Shown: positions 1 through 7,501 of the stretch, one piece after another
How the letters are laid out: every line of letters begins with the position of its first letter
Numbering within the stretch: the first letter of the stretch is position 1
NCBI GenBank assembly: GCA_025456105.1
Contig: JALOLG010000058.1
Coordinates: 1 to 7,562, forward strand
Reading direction: 5' to 3'
Source: Ilumatobacteraceae bacterium
GTDB lineage: Bacteria > Actinomycetota > Acidimicrobiia > Acidimicrobiales > Ilumatobacteraceae
Length of the DNA: 7,562 bases
Notes under the pieces: model-generated
What the model was told of the DNA's origin: nothing
Database searches by the model: none
What the model saw: only the letters and a program-made list of their open reading frames with translations
Program-made: the position numbers and the translations under genes

Positions 1-230
1 CGCGGGATCTGGCCCGACGCGTCGATGCGCGCGACCGCCTCGTCGAGGTTGAACGAGAAGCCACCGGGCTCACCCGAGCCGGCGGGGGCGCCGCCACCAC
101 CGGCGGTGACGGGCTCCCAGCTCATCGGTGACGCAGGACGCGGGCTGGCGGGCACGGTGGGATCATCGGCACCCGAGTCGTCGGGCTTGAGCGCCGGATC
201 AGGATCGGAGCGGTCGGCGTCGTCCGCCAT
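1..230 (-). CDS. Hypothetical protein, N-terminal 76 residues only (3' end outside window)
   Basis: I do not recognise this gene. Read from the ATG at 230 leftward, it opens with an acidic, Pro/Ala/Ser-rich stretch of about 35 residues (MADDADRSDPDPALKPDDSG at the start). A Gly/Pro-rich linker follows, and then a sequence that looks folded (FSFNLDEAVARIDASGQIP) just before the window edge. The N-terminus is probably disordered; no signal peptide or membrane segment is visible in the part present. Codon use is normal for the window, with G/C-ending codons throughout, which supports real coding. It lies 75 bp downstream of acs on the same strand and has its own -10-like hexamer directly before the start, so it may be transcribed both with acs and alone. 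A truncated reading frame in another phase overlaps it but has no such support. Function cannot be assigned. Confidence 0.7.
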   Translation of the reverse strand, partial: MADDADRSDPDPALKPDDSGADDPTVPASPRPASPMSWEPVTAGGGGAPAGSGEPGGFSFNLDEAVARIDASGQIP

Positions 231-236
231 GGCCCC

Positions 237-242
237 ACGGTA
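237..242 (-). promoter_or_regulatory. Candidate -10 element, leaderless start of the left-edge gene
   Basis: On the minus strand TACCGT is followed by six bases and then the ATG at 230. This fits the actinobacterial -10 consensus TANNNT, with the start codon at the expected +1. No Shine-Dalgarno sequence and no convincing -35 hexamer are present. Confidence 0.45.
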
Positions 243-305
243 CCGGAGCGGGGTGCGGTGCGGGAGGTACCCCCGACCACCCTCCGCCCGACCCCCGGCA
301 CCAGG

Positions 306-2267
<1,962 letters not shown>

Positions 2268-2269
2268 GG

Positions 2270-2307
2270 GCGGGATCGTAGATCGGTGTGCGACGTCCGG
2301 ATCCCGC
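2270..2307. repeat. 8-bp inverted repeat in the acs/EamA divergent region, possible operator
   Basis: GCGGGATC at 2270-2277 is matched by its reverse complement GATCCCGC at 2300-2307. The arm centres are 30 bp apart, about three helical turns. The left arm overlaps the candidate acs -10. A dimeric regulator could bind here, but arms this short can arise by chance in DNA of this composition. Confidence 0.25.
2275..2280 (-). promoter_or_regulatory. Candidate -10 element for acs
   Basis: The minus strand reads TACGAT, seven bases, then the acs ATG. It matches TANNNT and implies a leaderless or nearly leaderless mRNA. No recognisable -35 sits 16-19 bases upstream, so an activator may be needed. 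One arm of an 8-bp inverted repeat (2270-2277) overlaps it. Confidence 0.5.
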
Positions 2308-2331
2308 TGGGGAGGCCGCTGCGGTGCCTGT

Positions 2332-2337
2332 CAGACT
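2332..2337 (+). promoter_or_regulatory. Candidate -10 element for the EamA transporter gene
   Basis: CAGACT is followed by six bases and the GTG at 2344. It keeps the A at position 2 and T at position 6 of TANNNT but lacks the first T. There is no ribosome binding site and no clear -35. Together with its flanks it resembles the element before the next gene (TGTCAGACT versus TGACAGGCT). Confidence 0.4.
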
Positions 2338-2343
2338 CCCCGC

Positions 2344-3255
2344 GTGACCACCGCCCGACCGAGCGCGCCGCTGCACGGCTCGGCCGACACCGGGGAGCGG
2401 TTCGGCCCGCCCGAGTGGGCGATGTCGGCCGTGGTCGCGCTCGTCTGGGGCTCGTCGTTCCTCTGGATCGCGATCGCGATCGACGACGTCGCGGCCACGT
2501 TCGTGCCCCTGGCACGGATCGGGTTCGGGGCGATCGCACTCGCACTGGTGCCAGCGGCCCGGCGCCGGCTCCCCCGGCACGAGCTGCCGCGCATCGTGTT
2601 CCTCGGCCTCGTGTGGATGGCGATCCCGTTCCTGCTCTTCCCGCTCGCCGAGGAGACCACCAGCAGCGCGGTGGCCGGGATGATCAACGGCAGCCTGCCG
2701 GTCGTCACCGTGGCGGTGACGGCGCTGTTCGTGCGGCGACCACCCACGCGGCAGCGGATCGTCGCCGTGCTCGTGGGCTTCGTCGGCATCGCGATGGTCT
2801 CGCTCGGCTCGATCGGCACCGGTGGCGGCGCCGACGCCCGCGGTGTGACGATGCTGATCACGGCCGTCGTCTGCTACGCGGTCGCCGTCAACGTCGCCGC
2901 CCCGCTCCAACGCCGGTACGGCTCGCTGCCGGTGCTGCTGCACGTCCAGATCGCGGGGATCCTGTGGACGCTGCCGACGGGGCTGCGCGGTGCCTCGGAG
3001 AGCACGTTCACGTGGCAGGCGATCGCGTCGCTGGCCCTGCTGGGCGCGCTGGGCACCGGCCTCGCGTTCGCGCTGTACGGGGTGCTGCTCGAACGGACCG
3101 GCCCGGTGCGCGGCATGATCGGCACGTTCTTCACGCCCGTCGTGGCGGCGGTGCTGGGCGTCGCGTTCCGCGACGAGCCCCTGCGCGCGATCGCGATCGC
3201 CGGCATGGTGGTGGTGGGCGTCGGCGCGGTGATGACCTCGCGTCCCGAGCCCTGA
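2344..3255 (+). CDS. EamA/DMT-family transporter (RhaT-like inner membrane permease)
   Basis: This is a predicted inner-membrane metabolite permease of the drug/metabolite transporter superfamily. Members export amino acids, nucleosides or other small molecules; the substrate here is not predictable. The 303-residue product shows two EamA repeats, roughly residues 26-155 and 167-297, and about ten hydrophobic helices. The family signature WGSSFLW is at 35-41. The second repeat ends with the typical ERTGPVRG...FTPVVAAVLG...DEPL block (250-280). I chose the GTG at 2344 because CAGACT lies six bases before it and the preceding in-frame codons overlap the divergent acs gene. An open frame extends back to 2176, but that part is antisense to acs and does not look like protein of this family. 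An ATG at 2422 would also retain all helices. It lies 12 bp upstream of a methyltransferase on the same strand and may share transcription with it. Confidence 0.9.
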   Translation: MTTARPSAPLHGSADTGERFGPPEWAMSAVVALVWGSSFLWIAIAIDDVAATFVPLARIGFGAIALALVPAARRRLPRHELPRIVFLGLVWMAIPFLLFPLAEETTSSAVAGMINGSLPVVTVAVTALFVRRPPTRQRIVAVLVGFVGIAMVSLGSIGTGGGADARGVTMLITAVVCYAVAVNVAAPLQRRYGSLPVLLHVQIAGILWTLPTGLRGASESTFTWQAIASLALLGALGTGLAFALYGVLLERTGPVRGMIGTFFTPVVAAVLGVAFRDEPLRAIAIAGMVVVGVGAVMTSRPEP

Positions 3256-3261
3256 CAGGCT
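3232..3261 (+). promoter_or_regulatory. Candidate promoter for the methyltransferase gene, overlapping the EamA 3' end
   Basis: ATGACC at 3232-3237 is one mismatch from TTGACN. It is separated by 18 bases from CAGGCT at 3256-3261, which lies six bases before the GTG at 3268. The -10 begins directly after the EamA stop codon (TGACAGGCT). The gene could therefore be expressed independently as well as by read-through. Confidence 0.35.
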
Positions 3262-3267
3262 GCCGCC

Positions 3268-3855
3268 GTGGAGGGTGACGCCGAGCGCTGGGACGAGCGG
3301 TACCGGGACGCCGAGGAGGTCGCACCCGCGCCACCCGAGGCGATCGCCGCGATCGACCCGGCGCTCGTGCCGTCGTCGGGCCGGATGCTCGACCTCGCGT
3401 GCGGGCTGGGCCGCCAGGCGGTGTGGGGTGCCGAGCGTGGCTTGCAGGTCACGGCGGTCGACGTGTCGAGCGTGGCCGTCGAGCGCACCGGCCGGCTGGC
3501 CGCAGCGCACGGCGTCGACGTCGACGTGCGAGCAGCCGACCTCGACCGCCTGCTGGGCGCCCCCGACCCGGTGACCGAGCTCGACGGCCCCTACGAGCTC
3601 GTCGTGTGCCAGCGCTACCGCGACCCGAGGCTGCTGCGCCTGCTCGCCGACCTGCTCGCGCCCGGTGGCATGGCGGTGGTGACCGTGCTCTCGGTGGTGG
3701 GCGCGGCGGCGCCCGGTCCGTTCCACGCCCCGGCCGGTGAGCTCGCCGACGCCGTCGCCGTCGACGGCCGACTCGAGGTGATCCACGCCACCGAGGGCCG
3801 CGGCGAGGCCTCGGTCGTGGTGCGTCGGCGTCAGGGCACCGAGACGGTGGCCTGA
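3268..3855 (+). CDS. Class I SAM-dependent methyltransferase (TehB-like small methyltransferase)
   Basis: This is a predicted cytoplasmic methyltransferase using S-adenosylmethionine; the acceptor is unknown. The 195-residue protein has motif I LDLACGLGRQA at 41-51, which binds SAM. An acidic residue at the end of strand 2 (VTAVDVS, D65) should contact the ribose. Motif II/III-like segments follow: YELVVCQRYRDPRLLRLLA at 109-127 and the post-III LLAPGGMAVVTV at 129-140. The C-terminal pattern, PFHAPAGEL and then an EGRGEASVVVRR ending, is typical of small single-domain TehB-type methyltransferases, and the length matches. The GTG at 3268 is supported by the hexamer six bases upstream; there is no Shine-Dalgarno sequence. 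Its last 25 bp overlap the end of the convergent PAAR-like gene. Neighbours give no substrate clue beyond possible co-transcription with the exporter. Tellurite resistance should not be assumed. Confidence 0.85.
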   Translation: MEGDAERWDERYRDAEEVAPAPPEAIAAIDPALVPSSGRMLDLACGLGRQAVWGAERGLQVTAVDVSSVAVERTGRLAAAHGVDVDVRAADLDRLLGAPDPVTELDGPYELVVCQRYRDPRLLRLLADLLAPGGMAVVTVLSVVGAAAPGPFHAPAGELADAVAVDGRLEVIHATEGRGEASVVVRRRQGTETVA

Positions 3856-4223
3856 CCCGGGTTCGAGATCGTGATCGTGCCACCCCACGTGCACATGCAC
3901 GTCGACGACGACGTCAGCGCCGGCTGGTTCCCGATCATCACGGTGGGCGAGCCGGGGGTCCACGGCGAGGTGGTGACGGGGATGCACGGCTGCGGGGTCA
4001 GCACCCCCGACGCCGCCGACGTCGCCGACGCGACCTGCGGGTTGGCCAGCGACGAGCACATCCCGAACGGCGGGATGTTGGCGTTCGGCTTGTGGTCCAT
4101 GATCGTGCCGGCCAGCTGCTTGCCGGCCTGCACGGGCGACCCGGTCGGGATCACCGTGAGCACCGCGGGGGCGACGCCGAACGAGCACATGAGCTGGGCC
4201 GTGCCCACGACGAGCTGCGCCAT
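3831..4223 (-). CDS. PAAR-like protein (DUF4280-type)
   Basis: The 130-residue product has the hallmarks of the PAAR-like DUF4280 family. These are a short N-terminal strand with CSFG (13-16), the invariant core IPPFGMCSSLANP (50-62), GVLTPQPCIP (73-82), the turn WTPGSPTVMIGNQPAL (88-103), and a closing CMCTWGGTITISNPG (109-123). Cys13, Cys56, Cys109 and Cys111 are candidates for a structural metal site. PAAR folds form the sharp tip of contractile injection spikes (type VI secretion, extracellular injection systems) and can carry effectors. This protein is only the tip domain, with no effector extension. No spike, sheath, tube or ATPase gene is in the window, so it appears as an orphan here. 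No signal peptide is seen. Start choice: ATG at 4223, supported by a promoter-like pair upstream; a GGAG lies only three bases before it, too close for a normal ribosome site. It lies 74 bp downstream of the cupin gene. Confidence 0.88.
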   Translation of the reverse strand: MAQLVVGTAQLMCSFGVAPAVLTVIPTGSPVQAGKQLAGTIMDHKPNANIPPFGMCSSLANPQVASATSAASGVLTPQPCIPVTTSPWTPGSPTVMIGNQPALTSSSTCMCTWGGTITISNPGQATVSVP

Positions 4224-4230
4224 GTGCTCC

Positions 4231-4260
4231 AGCGTGGGCCATCCGGCGGCGCGACGTCAA
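4231..4260 (-). promoter_or_regulatory. Candidate promoter of the PAAR-like gene (best -35 in the window)
   Basis: On the minus strand TTGACG (4255-4260) is followed by an 18-base spacer, CACGCT (4231-4236), seven bases and the ATG at 4223. The -35 is a full TTGAC match; the -10 keeps only A2 and T6. This suggests the gene can be expressed independently of the upstream cupin. Confidence 0.45.
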
Positions 4261-4277
4261 CGCCGTGCGACCCGGTC

Positions 4278-4291
4278 TGCCCGAAGGGGCA
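4278..4291 (-). terminator. Short hairpin after the cupin gene, weak terminator candidate
   Basis: On the minus strand TGCCC, loop CTTC and GGGCA form a 5-bp stem with a tetraloop, beginning 6 bases after the cupin stop codon. There is no T-run after it, so it may attenuate transcription or do nothing. Confidence 0.2.
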
Positions 4292-4297
4292 CCCGTG

Positions 4298-4699
4298 TCA
4301 GCGCGGACGCAGCTCGGTGCCGACGCCGGCGGTGACGAACAGCGCAGTGGCGCTGCCGGACACGTCGGCCGTGTGCCAGACACCGGGCGGGTTGACGACC
4401 GCCTCGCCGACCCGCAGCCGGACGGTGCGCACCTCGCCGTCGATCTCCTGGTGCAGGGTCATGCCACCGGCGACGCACACCACCAGCTCGTCGCCCTCGG
4501 GGTGGACCTCCCACGTGTCCCACGGCGCGGTGAACGTGTGCATCGACACGAGCCGGCCCTCGCGGCCGTCGCCGGCGGTCGTGGCGCCGTACTCCTCGTA
4601 CCACGCCGGATCACCCGTGAAGGTCGGGAGCCGACGCACGACGGCACCGAGACCGAGGTGCACGGGATGCCGGGCGAGGTCGAACACGGGGTCGTCCAT
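4298..4699 (-). CDS. Small single-domain cupin protein
   Basis: The 133-residue protein is one cupin barrel. Motif 1 reads W63-E-V-H66-PEGD-E71-(X6)-G78, matching the spacing of the cupin consensus, but with Glu64 where the first metal-binding His usually sits. Motif 2 is G98-EAVVN-P104-PGVW-H109. Glu64, His66, Glu71 and His109 could thus form a metal site. The reaction is unknown; such small cupins include dioxygenases, isomerases and sugar- or ligand-binding proteins. A much longer open frame continues upstream on this strand, but that part is antisense to the alkyl sulfatase. The ATG at 4699 is chosen because a promoter-like pair precedes it and the family-like sequence starts there. It is divergent from the sulfatase with only 45 bp between the starts, which suggests co-regulation, and upstream of the PAAR-like gene on the same strand. 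Confidence 0.85.
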   Translation of the reverse strand: MDDPVFDLARHPVHLGLGAVVRRLPTFTGDPAWYEEYGATTAGDGREGRLVSMHTFTAPWDTWEVHPEGDELVVCVAGGMTLHQEIDGEVRTVRLRVGEAVVNPPGVWHTADVSGSATALFVTAGVGTELRPR

Positions 4700-4705
4700 C
4701 TCGCG

Positions 4706-4734
4706 ATGGTCACAGGCCCTCGCGACGTGCGCAA
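4706..4734 (-). promoter_or_regulatory. Candidate cupin promoter
   Basis: On the minus strand TTGCGC (4729-4734), a 17-base spacer and GACCAT (4706-4711) are followed by six bases and the cupin ATG. The -35 box overlaps the candidate -10 of the divergent sulfatase gene by two bases. Confidence 0.4.
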
Positions 4735-4738
4735 CACT
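4733..4738 (+). promoter_or_regulatory. Candidate -10 element of the alkyl sulfatase gene
   Basis: AACACT is followed by six bases and the ATG at 4745. It keeps A2 and T6 of TANNNT. There is no Shine-Dalgarno sequence and no clear -35; the expected -35 position falls on the cupin -10. Confidence 0.35.
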
Positions 4739-4744
4739 TCGACG

Positions 4745-6631
4745 ATGCCCACCGCCCCGAAGGACGCCTCCGAGCACACCCGAGCCGCCAACGCGAGGCC
4801 GCTCCCCCGGTTCGACGACGCCGACCACGGCCGCGCCACCCGTGGGCTGATCGCACGCCACCCGACGGGCGTGATCGAGACGCCGCTCGGCGTCGTGTGG
4901 GACGTCAACCGGTACGAGTTCATCGAACCGGGATCCGCCAACCCCGACACGGTGAACCCGAGCCTCTGGCGCCAGGCCCAGCTCAACGCGGTCCACGGGC
5001 TGTTCGAGGTGGCACCCGGCGTGTGGCAGGCGCGCGGCTACGACATCTCCAACATCACCTTCGTCGAAGGCGACACCGGCTGGATCGTGATCGACCCGCT
5101 CACGGTGGAGCCCTGCGCCCGCGCCTGCCTCGAGCTGGCCAACGCCACGCTCGGTGAGCGACCGGTGGTGGCGGTGATCTACACGCACTCGCACACCGAC
5201 CACTTCGGCGGCGTCCTCGGCGTCACCACCCAGGACGACGTCGACGCCGGCCGGTGCCGTGTGATCGCGCCCGAGCACTTCCTCCGCGAGACGCTGGCCG
5301 AGAACGTCATCGGCGGCGTGCAGATGACACGACGCTCGATGTACCAGTTCGGGCCGATGCTGCCCGCCGGGCCGCGCCAGCACGTCGACTGCGGGCTCGG
5401 CAAGGCGATCCCGTTCTGGATGCCCGGCCTCATCGCCCCCACCGAGGACATCACCCACACCGGGCAGGAGCTCGTGGTCGACGGGGTGCGGATCGTGTTC
5501 CAGCTCACGCCCCAGAGCGAGGCGCCGGCCGAGATGCACTTCTTCTTCCCCGATCGCGGCTGGCTGTGCGCCGCCGAGAACTGCACCCACAACATGCACA
5601 ACCTCGTGCCGATCCGCGGCGCCCAGGTCCGCGACGCGCTGAGCTGGTCGAAGTACATCAACGAGTCCATCGAGCTGTTCGGCGGCGCCACCGAGGTGCT
5701 GTTCGCCTCGCACCACTGGCCGCGCTGGGGCAACGACGACGTGCTCCGCTACCTGCGGCTCCAGCGCGACCTGTACCGCTGGATCCACGACCAGACGATG
5801 CGGCACGCCAACCACGGCCTCGTCGCCACCGAGGTGGCCGAGCTGCTCACGCTGCCGCCGGAGTTCGTCGACGAGAGCCACACCACGGGGTACTACGGGC
5901 ACCTCGCCCACAACGTGAAGGCCGTGTACCAGCGCTACCTCTCGTGGTACGACGGCAACCCCGCCCACCTCTGGATGCTCCCGCCGGTGGAGGCCGGTCG
6001 GCGGTACGTCGAGCTGGCAGGCGGCCCCGAGCAGCTCCTCGCCGCCGCACGCCGGGCGTTCGACGCCGGTGACTACCGGTGGGTCGCCGAGCTGGTGAAC
6101 CACCTCGTGTTCGCCGACCCCACCAACGCCGACGCCCGCGAGCTCCAAGCCGACACGCTCGAGCAGCTGGGCTACCAGAGCGAGTCCGCGACGTTCCGGA
6201 ACGCCTACCTGACGGGCGCGATGGAGCTGCGTCAGGGCCCCGGCGAGCGGCGCCCGGCTCGGATGCAGGGGTACCTGGCCGCGATGTCGGTGGAGATGCT
6301 GTTCGACTCGCTGGCGGTGCGGCTGCGGGCCGAGGACGTGGGCGGCCTCAGCGCGTCGGTGAACTGGACGTTCACCGACGTCGACGAGCGGTGGGTCCTC
6401 GGCCTCGAGCACCGTGCGCTCCACGCCACCCCCGGCCGCCACGACATCGACGCCGATGTCACGGTCACCACCACGCGCGCGGCGCTCGTGCGGCTCGTGA
6501 CGGGGGAGGTCTCGGCCGAGGACGTGCTGGCGTCGGACGCCGCCGTGATCGACGGCGATGCGTCGGTGCTCGAGCGCATCTTCGGCCACCTCGACACATT
6601 CCTCTCGAACGCCCCCATCGTCGAGCCCTGA
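4745..6631 (+). CDS. Type III alkyl sulfatase (metallo-beta-lactamase fold, SdsA1/BDS1 family)
   Basis: It is predicted to hydrolyse primary alkyl sulfates such as dodecyl sulfate to alcohol and sulfate with a binuclear zinc centre. The 628-residue chain carries the lactamase-fold domain at about 85-365, with THSHTDHFGG at 147-156 giving ligands H148, H150, D152 and H153. E259 (SEAPAE), E278 (AAENCTHNMHN) and H323 (ASHHWPRWG) follow. The 19- and 45-residue gaps between these three equal those I recall for SdsA1 (E280, E299, H344). An alkyl sulfatase dimerisation domain occupies about 370-505, and an SCP2-like lipid-binding C-terminal domain about 505-628. Unlike secreted or periplasmic members, it has no signal peptide from this start, which suggests a cytoplasmic enzyme that needs substrate uptake. 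An open frame extends back to 4265, but it is antisense to the cupin gene. The ATG at 4745 has a hexamer six bases upstream. The gene is divergent from the cupin. Sulfatase activity is likely but substrate range is not known. Confidence 0.93.
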   Translation: MPTAPKDASEHTRAANARPLPRFDDADHGRATRGLIARHPTGVIETPLGVVWDVNRYEFIEPGSANPDTVNPSLWRQAQLNAVHGLFEVAPGVWQARGYDISNITFVEGDTGWIVIDPLTVEPCARACLELANATLGERPVVAVIYTHSHTDHFGGVLGVTTQDDVDAGRCRVIAPEHFLRETLAENVIGGVQMTRRSMYQFGPMLPAGPRQHVDCGLGKAIPFWMPGLIAPTEDITHTGQELVVDGVRIVFQLTPQSEAPAEMHFFFPDRGWLCAAENCTHNMHNLVPIRGAQVRDALSWSKYINESIELFGGATEVLFASHHWPRWGNDDVLRYLRLQRDLYRWIHDQTMRHANHGLVATEVAELLTLPPEFVDESHTTGYYGHLAHNVKAVYQRYLSWYDGNPAHLWMLPPVEAGRRYVELAGGPEQLLAAARRAFDAGDYRWVAELVNHLVFADPTNADARELQADTLEQLGYQSESATFRNAYLTGAMELRQGPGERRPARMQGYLAAMSVEMLFDSLAVRLRAEDVGGLSASVNWTFTDVDERWVLGLEHRALHATPGRHDIDADVTVTTTRAALVRLVTGEVSAEDVLASDAAVIDGDASVLERIFGHLDTFLSNAPIVEP

Positions 6632-6645
6632 CCTTCTCCTCCGAT

Positions 6646-6694
6646 GCTTTCGTGATTCGGGGGTGTCGATACGACACCCCCGAATCACGAAAGC
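6646..6694. terminator. Perfect 23-bp inverted repeat between convergent genes, likely bidirectional terminator or REP-like element
   Basis: The left arm (6646-6668, beginning GCTTTCGTGATTCGG) and the right arm (6672-6694) are exact reverse complements, separated only by ATA. The element starts 14 bases after the sulfatase stop and contains the last codons and the TGA of the convergent hydrolase. A transcript of either strand would fold into a very stable hairpin, so bidirectional termination is the simplest role. Neither side has a T-run, so it is not a classic intrinsic terminator. A dispersed palindromic repeat is the alternative. Confidence 0.65.
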
Positions 6695-7470
6695 GACGAG
6701 AGGAGCGCGTGCAGGCGGGTGACGAAGCGGTCAGGGTCGACCAGGTGGGGGTAGTGGCCGACGCCGTCCCACACCTCCACCTCGGCACCGGGGATGTGCT
6801 GGTGCAGCCAGTCGGCGTAGGCGGGACCCGGGTCGATGCCGTGCAGCGACAGGTAGGGCACGACGGTCCCCGACGTCATCGCGGCGACGAGCGCGTCGAG
6901 GTCGTCGAGCTCGCTCTCGAGCACGACCGACCACACGCCGAGCACCACCTCGCGATCCGGACGGCGCAGCGACTCGATCCGCTGGGTCTCATCGGCGTCG
7001 AGGGCGCCCCGCATCGACTCGAACACGGCGCTGATCGCTGCCGCGAAGTCGGCCTCGCTCCCGCGCAGCAGCGGCTCGAGCTGGCGCAGCCCGGCCTGGA
7101 AGTCGCCGAGCGCGAGCGGCTGGTCGACGTTCATCACCGCCCGGCACGCGAACGCCCCTGCGAACGCCGTCACCACGGTGCCGCCGAGCGAGTGACCCAC
7201 CAGCACCGCGTCGCCGCCGACGCCCTCGGCGTCGAGGACGGAGCGCAGATCGCTCGCGAAGGTGAGCAGGTCGTACGGCGGCGCGTGGCCCGAAGCGCCG
7301 TGGCCGCGCAGGTCGATCACGATCACGCGGTGGTCGACGGCGAGGCGCGGCACGAGCGGCGCCCACGACGCCCCGCACTCGGTGATGCCGTGCACGAGGA
7401 CGAGCGGCGGCCCCTCGCCGGTCACCTCGTACGCGAGCGTCGTCCCGTCGTCGGCGGTGCAGGTCGTCAT
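6685..7470 (-). CDS. Alpha/beta-fold hydrolase
   Basis: A 261-residue single-domain alpha/beta hydrolase, probably cytoplasmic, with no signal peptide. The oxyanion-hole strand is LVLVHGIT (23-30), followed by VIDLRGHGASG (51-61). The nucleophile elbow VGHSLGG (91-97) carries Ser94. The likely acid is Asp213 in LHGIDPGP, and the catalytic base is His239 in GVGHYPHLVDP. This arrangement is shared by enol-lactonases, esterases, haloperoxidase-like enzymes and C-C hydrolases, so the substrate cannot be named. The cap region (about 120-200) is helical and unrecognised. The ATG at 7470 is preceded by TAGGGT with an 8-base gap. The last codons and the stop fall inside the 23-bp palindrome, so the C-terminal residues are fixed by that element. 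The next upstream gene ends 31 bp before it on the same strand, so the two may form an operon. Confidence 0.92.
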   Translation of the reverse strand: MTTCTADDGTTLAYEVTGEGPPLVLVHGITECGASWAPLVPRLAVDHRVIVIDLRGHGASGHAPPYDLLTFASDLRSVLDAEGVGGDAVLVGHSLGGTVVTAFAGAFACRAVMNVDQPLALGDFQAGLRQLEPLLRGSEADFAAAISAVFESMRGALDADETQRIESLRRPDREVVLGVWSVVLESELDDLDALVAAMTSGTVVPYLSLHGIDPGPAYADWLHQHIPGAEVEVWDGVGHYPHLVDPDRFVTRLHALLSSLS

Positions 7471-7478
7471 CGGCGAGG

Positions 7479-7484
7479 ACCCTA
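7479..7484 (-). promoter_or_regulatory. Candidate -10 element of the alpha/beta hydrolase gene
   Basis: On the minus strand TAGGGT matches TANNNT and lies eight bases before the ATG at 7470, giving at most a two-base leader. No clear -35 is seen. It would allow expression independent of the upstream gene. Confidence 0.45.
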
Positions 7485-7501
7485 CGCCACCGTCGCAGCG
7501 G

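Noticed and set aside
231..305. Possible acs terminator around GGGAGGTACCCCC
   Set aside because: The sequence is nearly self-complementary but has no loop and mismatches at the arm ends, and no T-run follows, so I do not call a terminator.
2467..2484. Tandem GCGATC units, and GCGATCGC sites elsewhere, resembling HIP1 repeats
   Set aside because: They fall in coding sequence and encode Ile-Ala runs with the favoured codons GCG and ATC. Composition and codon choice explain them.
4700..6688. An N-terminal extension of the cupin frame of more than 600 residues
   Set aside because: The extension is the exact antisense of the alkyl sulfatase, whose catalytic motifs are complete. Only the last 133 residues look like a cupin protein.
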